DNA of 5,134 bases, from assembly GCA_903922745.1 (NCBI GenBank), contig CAIXVA010000013.1, positions 1-5,134 of the forward strand, given 5' to 3'. The translations under genes were made by a program, and so were the position numbers. This document shows positions 1-4,172 of the stretch, piece after piece. The notes beneath the pieces are model-generated. The model worked only from the letters and a program-made list of their open reading frames with translations. It did not search any database and was not told the DNA's origin. Origin of the DNA: an uncultured Actinomycetes bacterium (lineage in GTDB: Bacteria; Actinomycetota; Actinomycetes; Nanopelagicales; Nanopelagicaceae). The first letter of the stretch is position 1; each line of letters opens with the position of its first letter.

Positions 1-1083
1 ATACCTCAATCACTTGAATTTTCCATTCGCAAAGTCATGGATGCATCAAAGGCGATCATTCAATTCATGTCTGCAGATGATGAAATCATCGATACTGATG
101 GATTGGCAGAGCGGGCTCGGGTTAAAGGCGCCGTTAGTGAGATAGCAACGACTGCTACAACGTTACTAAAAATGGGCGATGGCTTGGTCCTTTGGTATGA
201 ACCAACCTTTTCTACTTTGTATTTGGCGCCGCTGTCAGTATCTGAAGTCTTACGTGAGAATCTGTTGACCAGAACCCCTGTCATCGCAACATCGGCAACA
301 CTTACTGTCGGAAATGGCTTTGATTCCATGGCAAAAAGCATTGGCTTTTTGGTTAACGAAGAAATGAACGCTGAAATCAAAGAGGGTGAAGTAGACCCTG
401 CCAATGTACAAATGCTAGATGTTGGCAGTCCCTTTGATTTTGCTAATCAAGGCGTTTTATATATGCCTAAGCATTTGCCTGAACCAGGCCGTGATGGTCC
501 AAGCCAAGAGGTGTTAACAGAACTTGGTGAATTAATTGACGCTGCAGGTGGTCGCACATTGGCGCTATTTTCTTCATGGCGCGGTGTTGAAGCAGCAGAT
601 TTACATTTACGAAAAGTGTTAGCAGAGCTGCCCATAAAGATCATTACACAAAAGCGTGGAGATGCTGTTGGGCCGCTAGTTTCTAGGTTTGAAAAAGATG
701 AAACATCAATTTTGATTGGCACGATGTCACTGTGGCAGGGCGTTGATGTGCCCGGAAACAGCTGTATTTTGGTTGCGATCGATCGCATTCCTTTTCCGCG
801 TCCTGATGAACCTGTCATGAGTGCGCGCGCAGCACAGGCCGATGCAAAGGGTGGCAGCGGATTTATGCAGGTTTCATTGCCTCGCGCAGCGTTGTTATTG
901 GCTCAGGGAACAGGGCGTTTGATCAGATCCGTTGATGATCGGGGAGTAGTAGCGATTTTGGATTCGCGCATTGTGACAAAGCGATATGGAAGTGTGTTGC
1001 TCAATTCGATGCCACCACTGTGGCGCACATCAGATCCGGCGGTTGTGCGGGATTCTCTAAAGCGCCTTAAGGATTCTTTGTAG
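1..1083 (+). CDS. dinG: DinG/YoaA-type ATP-dependent DNA helicase, C-terminal part (5' end outside the window)
   Basis: This is the C-terminal 360 residues of a superfamily 2 helicase of the DinG/YoaA/XPD-like group, which unwinds DNA 5'->3' using ATP and takes part in repair or in clearing unusual DNA structures. The frame is open to base 1, so ATG 37 is only an internal Met; family members usually have about 650 residues, so roughly half is missing, including Walker A, the DEAH box and any iron-sulfur cysteines. Counting from the Met at 37, visible motifs are SATL (86-89, motif III), LALFSSWRG (175-183, start of the second RecA domain, motif IV), LWQGVDVPG (232-240, motif V), DRIPFPRPDEP (249-259, typical of DinG) and QGTGRLIR (290-297, motif VI with its arginine finger). 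The stop is TAG 1081-1083. The end overlaps the opposing Nudix gene by 27 bp. The family call is secure; DinG versus a paralogue cannot be settled without the N-terminus. Confidence 0.88.
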   Translation: MPQSLEFSIRKVMDASKAIIQFMSADDEIIDTDGLAERARVKGAVSEIATTATTLLKMGDGLVLWYEPTFSTLYLAPLSVSEVLRENLLTRTPVIATSATLTVGNGFDSMAKSIGFLVNEEMNAEIKEGEVDPANVQMLDVGSPFDFANQGVLYMPKHLPEPGRDGPSQEVLTELGELIDAAGGRTLALFSSWRGVEAADLHLRKVLAELPIKIITQKRGDAVGPLVSRFEKDETSILIGTMSLWQGVDVPGNSCILVAIDRIPFPRPDEPVMSARAAQADAKGGSGFMQVSLPRAALLLAQGTGRLIRSVDDRGVVAILDSRIVTKRYGSVLLNSMPPLWRTSDPAVVRDSLKRLKDSL

Positions 1084-1512
1084 TTCTGGCCACGATTTAG
1101 CAAAGCTAGGGTGCAAGGGAAGTTCATCAACTTTTTCAATTGCAACCCATCGGACTTCGTGCGACTCATCGTTTACTTCGTGGGCAACTAATCCCTCTGC
1201 AGCCCGGGCAATAACAGTTTCATATTTCCAGGTTCCATGATTATCGGTAAATGTGTGTAACGGAGTCAACAGATCGGTGTCGATTCCAGTTTCTTCCACC
1301 GCTTCTCGAAATGCGCCTTCGATAGTGCTTTCATGAGAATCGCGTGCACCACCCGGGATTCCCCAGGTGTCACCGTTGTGAACCCAAGGGGCGCGGTGTT
1401 GTAACAAGATTTCATTGCCACGAAGAATCAAAATTCCGGCAGCACCATTAAGACCCCAATGCTTATTGCCACAGGCGCATTCGACCCATCCGTCACCATC
1501 GCGCGCTGTCAT
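1057..1512 (-). CDS. Nudix hydrolase
   Basis: This 151-residue protein is a Nudix-fold pyrophosphohydrolase, a family that cleaves nucleoside diphosphates linked to another moiety using Mg2+. The complete Nudix box GX5EX7REUXEEXGU is at residues 55-77: G55, E61, R69, E70, E73, E74 and G76, with a hydrophobic residue at 77; E70, E73 and E74 are the metal-binding glutamates. The N-terminus has ECACGNKHWGLNGAAG (11-26), a Cys-x-Cys-(x3)-His pattern leading into the first beta strand that I associate with actinobacterial Nudix proteins. The box does not reveal the substrate: housecleaning of oxidised nucleotides, ADP-ribose and other nucleotide derivatives all remain possible. ATG (complement of 1510-1512) is the only plausible start; AGGA lies only 2 nt upstream of it, too close to be a good ribosome-binding site. 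The gene runs divergently from the PKD gene and convergently with the helicase gene. Confidence 0.92.
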   Translation of the reverse strand: MTARDGDGWVECACGNKHWGLNGAAGILILRGNEILLQHRAPWVHNGDTWGIPGGARDSHESTIEGAFREAVEETGIDTDLLTPLHTFTDNHGTWKYETVIARAAEGLVAHEVNDESHEVRWVAIEKVDELPLHPSFAKSWPELQRILKAL

Positions 1513-1530
1513 AGTCCTAGCCTGTCACAT

Positions 1531-1539
1531 CTATCCACA
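1531..1539 (+). promoter_or_regulatory. DnaA-box-like site in the divergent intergenic region
   Basis: CTATCCACA matches the degenerate actinobacterial DnaA-box pattern (T/C)(T/C)(G/A/C)TCCACA and differs from the E. coli consensus TTATCCACA at one base. It lies between the Nudix gene and the PKD-domain gene. TCCACA occurs only twice in the window counting both strands, both times in intergenic DNA. A single degenerate box is weak evidence of DnaA binding, and chance is a real alternative. Confidence 0.3.
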
Positions 1540-1578
1540 GTTAGCCCAGTGACTTCTAGTGCGGTCACAGCTGCAATT

Positions 1579-1584
1579 TATCGT
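1579..1584 (+). promoter_or_regulatory. possible -10 element for a leaderless PKD-gene transcript
   Basis: TATCGT fits the actinobacterial -10 pattern TANNNT and ends 7 nt before ATG 1592, so transcription would start at or next to the A of the start codon. No Shine-Dalgarno sequence precedes that ATG, as expected of a leaderless mRNA. I see no good -35 hexamer at the usual distance. Confidence 0.35.
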
Positions 1585-1591
1585 GCCGCAC

Positions 1592-2320
1592 ATGGTCAAA
1601 ATATTTCTCGTCCTAGCACTTATGTGTGGTGGCATACAGGCAGCAACTGCAGCCGATCAATGTCAAGAAACCGCCTGCATCACTGTCTATACCGACAACA
1701 ATCAAATAATTATCGAAGCCCGTAAGGGCAATACGACCGTTAAGAAAACAATTGCACAGGGTCCTAAAAAGCCGGCAGTAAAGGTGACACCTAAACCCAA
1801 AGCGGTGCCTTTGTTTTTTCCACCGAAAGCAGCAGCAAAACCAATTATAAAAAAGCCAGCGGTTAAGCGCACCTATAAGCCACGAGTTAAGAAAGCTGTC
1901 ACAAAGGTCAATTTAAGTGATCGATTAACACAGTTGGTCCCAACTGCTGGCGTTGCCTATCAACCTGAATTTGAACCGTTAGTCAATGTTCCGGTGTATT
2001 TCTGGTGCGATCTGCCAACGTTATTTCAAAGTCGAGTCGACATCATCGGAGAAGTTGTAGATGTGGCGCTGAGGCCAGCTTTTGTATGGAGTTTTGGTGA
2101 CGGCAGTATCTATGCCACAACCGAAAATGGCGCTCCTTATCCGGCAGGCACAATCCATCACACCTATAAACAACCAGGTACCTATGAAATTTCCTTACTC
2201 ACTACTTGGAACGGTTCATTCACTCATAACGCTGCTGTCCGCGCAGTCACCGGCACAGTAAAGAAAGTGTCCATCGCATTAATCACTGTCGTTAAAGCAC
2301 CTACTACATTCAAAGGATAA
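1592..2320 (+). CDS. secreted protein with Lys/Pro-rich linker and C-terminal PKD domain
   Basis: This 242-residue protein has no assigned function. From ATG 1592 it begins with a clear Sec signal peptide: K3, hydrophobic core 4-18, and an Ala-Thr-Ala cleavage motif ending at A20. A short mature N-terminus with two cysteines (C24, C29) follows, then a Lys/Pro/Ala-rich linker at about 59-105, probably extended and strongly basic. The C-terminal half is a PKD-like beta-sandwich domain with the WSFGDGS motif (166-172) and HTYKQPGTYEISL (190-202); the GAPYP insert (180-184) between them is typical of a group of actinobacterial PKD proteins. PKD domains usually mediate binding or act as spacers at the cell surface. 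An in-frame GTG at 1559 would add 11 residues; I prefer ATG 1592 because the signal peptide then begins normally and a -10-like element sits just upstream. The DUF4192 gene follows after 6 bp, suggesting co-transcription. There is no LPXTG motif and no lipobox, so the mature protein is probably released or held by charge. Confidence 0.82.
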   Translation: MVKIFLVLALMCGGIQAATAADQCQETACITVYTDNNQIIIEARKGNTTVKKTIAQGPKKPAVKVTPKPKAVPLFFPPKAAAKPIIKKPAVKRTYKPRVKKAVTKVNLSDRLTQLVPTAGVAYQPEFEPLVNVPVYFWCDLPTLFQSRVDIIGEVVDVALRPAFVWSFGDGSIYATTENGAPYPAGTIHHTYKQPGTYEISLLTTWNGSFTHNAAVRAVTGTVKKVSIALITVVKAPTTFKG

Positions 2321-2326
2321 AAAACC

Positions 2327-2875
2327 ATGACAACTGAAAATACCTATGTAACTATCACCGCTCTTCCACTCGCAACCGACATCGAATTTGTCGAATGCGT
2401 CAACACCTTTTCTTTAACGGCAGATAGCTCAGATCTAAATGTGTTGCAGCGAGATGGTGCAACAGCTGTTATTGATTTAGCCATGCAATTTGCAGATCGC
2501 GGATATAACTGCGATATCGAACTAATGTCACAGGTAATTGGTCGCCTGTCAGATATTCAAGTTCGTGATTTTGCAATGGGAACCCATAACGCTGAAACTT
2601 TTGATATTTACTGGAACATGTGGCTGTACCTGTTGCGTAGTGCTCCTAATGGTTATGTTGCACCAGTTGCCTGCTTGTTTGCCACCTTGGCATACGAACG
2701 CGGTGATAACGAACTTGCATACAGAGCATTAGATCGAGCAACAGTTGATGATCCCAAGTACGCCTTAACCATTTTGTTGCGCAGAGTCTTTGGCTCAGGC
2801 TGGCCCGCTGCTGCATTTGCAGCAATGCGCGTAGAGCTGCACCCCAAGGTGACGGCTGGGATTTTTCAGGCCTAG
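2327..2875 (+). CDS. DUF4192-family protein, short form
   Basis: This 182-residue, apparently cytoplasmic protein (no signal peptide or membrane segment) resembles the C-terminal part of the actinobacterial DUF4192 family, whose function is unknown. The recognisable core is about residues 76-155: a helical segment with DIQVRDF (76-82), a Trp/Leu-rich helix (96-103), then LAYERGDNELAYRALDRA (121-138) and DDPKYAL (141-147), the 'ERALADDPGY'-like helix pair characteristic of the family. Typical members have around 350 residues or more, with an N-terminal half that is absent or highly diverged here. The gene is nonetheless complete: ATG 2327 has a good ribosome-binding sequence (AAAGGA, 2312-2317, overlapping the end of the upstream gene) and the frame is open to TAG 2873-2875. 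The 6 bp gap to the PKD gene suggests one transcript. The family call rests on memory of the motif, not a profile search. Confidence 0.72.
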   Translation: MTTENTYVTITALPLATDIEFVECVNTFSLTADSSDLNVLQRDGATAVIDLAMQFADRGYNCDIELMSQVIGRLSDIQVRDFAMGTHNAETFDIYWNMWLYLLRSAPNGYVAPVACLFATLAYERGDNELAYRALDRATVDDPKYALTILLRRVFGSGWPAAAFAAMRVELHPKVTAGIFQA

Positions 2876-2879
2876 TCGC

Positions 2880-2885
2880 TAGAAT
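2880..2885 (+). promoter_or_regulatory. -10 element of the metX riboswitch promoter
   Basis: TAGAAT (five of six bases of TATAAT) starts 5 nt after the DUF4192 stop codon. A start site 7 nt beyond it would be G2892, the first paired base of riboswitch helix P1. No convincing -35 hexamer is seen 16-18 nt upstream, so the promoter may depend on the -10 alone; read-through from DUF4192 is also possible. Confidence 0.5.
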
Positions 2886-2889
2886 TACT

Positions 2890-2995
2890 CCGTTCACGAG
2901 TCCTACGTATTAGCCCCGGCTTAGTAGGCGGCAACCCTCCACCGCGGCGGGGTGCTCCGGGTGACGAACAGGTCGCTACGGCGGCAAGTGCGGGT
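2890..2995 (+). promoter_or_regulatory. SAM-IV riboswitch aptamer controlling metX
   Basis: This G+C-rich segment between DUF4192 and metX matches the SAM-IV aptamer, which binds S-adenosylmethionine and represses methionine genes. Supporting structure: P1, GTTC 2892-2895 with GAAC 2966-2969; the conserved CACGAG at 2895-2900; P2, CCTAC 2902-2906 with GTAGG 2924-2928 (all five pairs Watson-Crick); pseudoknot 1, P2-loop CCCGG 2915-2919 with CCGGG 2957-2961; the invariant GGCAACCCTCC at 2930-2940; P3, ACCC 2934-2937 with GGGT 2950-2953; P5 hairpin, GTCG 2972-2975 with CGGC 2979-2982 around a CTA loop; and pseudoknot 2, P3-loop CCGC 2942-2945 with GCGG 2990-2993, after the conserved GGCAAG at 2983-2988. 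The second pseudoknot and P5 favour SAM-IV over SAM-I, which shares the core; the SAM-I/IV variant class is the main alternative. No terminator hairpin with a U-run follows before metX, so control is probably translational. Confidence 0.9.
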
Positions 2996-3001
2996 GAAGG
3001 A
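2996..3001 (+). promoter_or_regulatory. Shine-Dalgarno sequence deciding the metX start
   Basis: GAAGGA lies 10 nt before ATG 3012 and 2 nt after the last pseudoknot-2 base of the aptamer (2993). It supports ATG 3012 as the start. Its position suggests that a SAM-stabilised aptamer would hinder ribosome binding directly. Confidence 0.65.
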
Positions 3002-3011
3002 TATTTATTTC

Positions 3012-4085
3012 ATGGTTGTAACAGGTGCATGGTTAGAAACACATGATCCCGGTGAACGAAAATTCATCAAGGTCGGATCTTTGCTTCTTGAAAATGGCGA
3101 AACCTTGCCTGATGTCACCATCGCGTATCAAACCTGGGGCATTTTAAACGCAGCAAAAGATAATGCGATTTTAGTTAATCATGCGATGACCGGATGGTCT
3201 GATGTTCCTGGCTGGTGGCCTTCAATGGTCGGCCCAGGATTACCTTTTGATACAGATAAGTATTTTGTTGTGTGTCCCAATGTCATTGGTGGATGCCAAG
3301 GTTCAACTGGTCCATCATCGATTGCAGCAGATGGCAAACGTTGGGGTTCACGATTTCCTGCAGTGACAATCAGAGACATGGTTGCAGCAGAAGTTGCCTT
3401 TACAGATGCAATTGGAATTAAAAAGTATTTACTAGCAGTTGGTCCATCTCTGGGCGGAATGCGTGCATTGGAATGGGCGGTGCAGTTGCCAGATCGAGTT
3501 GGGGCAATCTGCACTATCGGATCATCTGCTGTTGCAACAGGAGATCAAATCGGCACCGCATCAATTCAAATCAGAGCGATTAAATCTGATCCAAATTTCA
3601 ACAGTGGTGATTATTACGATCAAGAAGTTGGCCCCGATGAAGGCATGGGAATTGCTCGACGCATCGCCCACCTGACATATCGAACAGAAGCTGAAATGGA
3701 TATCCGTTTTGGGCGACAACTACAGGGCGATGACACTGGTCGCTACGCCGTTGAATCGTATTTGGATCACCAGGCAGACAAATTAGCTCAGCGATTTGAT
3801 GCCAACACCTATATCGCCCTGACAGAGGCGATGAATAGCCATGACATCGGCAGAGATCGCGGGGGAGTTACCGCAGCATTGGCCACAATCACAATTCCAG
3901 TGGTAGCTGTCTCGATTGATACAGATCGACTCTTCCCTCCTCGCTTGCAGGCTGAAATCGCCGAATTAGCACCTGCTGCAGCCCCACTGGTGACAATTAG
4001 CAGTCCATTTGGCCACGATGGCTTCTTGGTAGAGGTTGAAAGCGTTGGAAATGTGATCCGAGAGGCTTTAAATCTGGCCAAATAA
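3012..4085 (+). CDS. metX: homoserine O-acetyltransferase (MetX family)
   Basis: This 357-residue alpha/beta-hydrolase-fold enzyme transfers an acyl group, normally acetyl from acetyl-CoA, to the hydroxyl of L-homoserine, the committed step of methionine synthesis, in the cytoplasm. From ATG 3012, the catalytic triad is visible: nucleophile S146 in GPSLGGMRALEWA (144-156), D305 in SIDTDRLFPP (301-310) and H335 in GHDGFLVE (334-341); this spacing matches MetX of known structure. NVIGGCQGSTGPSS (90-103) and the early LPDVTIAYQTWG (32-43) are further family signatures. Length is normal. An in-frame GTG at 2952 would start inside riboswitch helix P3, so ATG 3012 with its GAAGGA is preferred. The gene is preceded by a SAM-IV riboswitch, which independently supports the role. 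No metY or other methionine gene adjoins it. Some MetX-family enzymes use succinyl-CoA, and acyl-donor choice cannot be read safely by eye. Confidence 0.95.
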   Translation: MVVTGAWLETHDPGERKFIKVGSLLLENGETLPDVTIAYQTWGILNAAKDNAILVNHAMTGWSDVPGWWPSMVGPGLPFDTDKYFVVCPNVIGGCQGSTGPSSIAADGKRWGSRFPAVTIRDMVAAEVAFTDAIGIKKYLLAVGPSLGGMRALEWAVQLPDRVGAICTIGSSAVATGDQIGTASIQIRAIKSDPNFNSGDYYDQEVGPDEGMGIARRIAHLTYRTEAEMDIRFGRQLQGDDTGRYAVESYLDHQADKLAQRFDANTYIALTEAMNSHDIGRDRGGVTAALATITIPVVAVSIDTDRLFPPRLQAEIAELAPAAAPLVTISSPFGHDGFLVEVESVGNVIREALNLAK

Positions 4086-4109
4086 GGGTTTTCGATGTGC
4101 ATTTTGCCC

Positions 4110-4118
4110 TGTGGACAA
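4110..4118 (-). promoter_or_regulatory. DnaA box abutting the sigA promoter
   Basis: The minus strand reads TTGTCCACA, exactly the preferred DnaA box of high-G+C actinobacteria such as Streptomyces and Mycobacterium. It ends 2 nt before the TATAAT of the sigA promoter, so bound DnaA would overlap the space taken by RNA polymerase. The sequence match is direct; binding and regulation are inference. Confidence 0.45.
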
Positions 4119-4120
4119 AT

Positions 4121-4126
4121 TATAAT
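4121..4126 (+). promoter_or_regulatory. consensus -10 element of the sigA promoter
   Basis: TATAAT is a perfect -10 hexamer in the 87-bp gap between metX and sigA, predicting a start near 4133 and a 5' UTR of about 40 nt. No good -35 is present at 16-18 nt (TGCATT at 4098-4103). TTGCCC at 4104-4109 and TGGACA at 4112-4117 resemble -35 hexamers but are too close to this -10. Confidence 0.6.
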
Positions 4127-4137
4127 ATACCTATCAC

Positions 4138-4155
4138 TTCAGCGGACTCGCTGAA
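4138..4155 (+). other. 5'-UTR stem-loop upstream of sigA
   Basis: TTCAGCG (4138-4144) and CGCTGAA (4149-4155) form a perfect 7-bp stem with a GACT tetraloop. It starts about 5 nt after the predicted transcript start and ends 6 nt before the Shine-Dalgarno sequence. It is followed by a run of A, not T, on the plus strand, and the minus-strand reading has no trailing T-run, so it does not look like an intrinsic terminator on either strand. It may stabilise the sigA mRNA 5' end or tune translation. Confidence 0.5.
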
Positions 4156-4161
4156 AAAATC

Positions 4162-4167
4162 AAAGGA
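4162..4167 (+). promoter_or_regulatory. Shine-Dalgarno sequence deciding the sigA start
   Basis: AAAGGA lies 5 nt before GTG 4173. An in-frame TGA at 4152-4154 rules out any upstream start, so GTG 4173 is the first usable initiation codon. Confidence 0.75.
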
Positions 4168-4172
4168 CAATT

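Noticed and set aside
37..39. ATG 37 as the start of the helicase gene
   Set aside because: The frame is open to base 1 and the helicase lacks all its N-terminal motifs, so this is an internal methionine in a gene cut by the window edge.
1459..1725. Plus-strand open frame crossing the Nudix start and the PKD signal peptide
   Set aside because: It overlaps two well-supported genes, has Ser/His/Arg-rich composition typical of out-of-frame translation and no recognisable domain.
2952..3011. Extension of metX to an upstream in-frame GTG at 2952
   Set aside because: The extra 20 codons lie within helix P3, pseudoknot 1, P5 and the 3' end of the SAM-IV aptamer, and the encoded Arg-rich residues are not like a MetX N-terminus. 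ATG 3012 has its own GAAGGA.
4085..4110. Intrinsic terminator after metX (AGGG 4085-4088 with CCCT 4107-4110)
   Set aside because: The stem is only 4 bp with an 18-nt loop and no following T-run, so it is too weak to call.
4104..4131. Alternative sigA promoter TTGCCC-N16-TATACC
   Set aside because: Spacing is acceptable, but the -10 lacks the conserved final T; the perfect TATAAT at 4121-4126 is preferred, though both could contribute.
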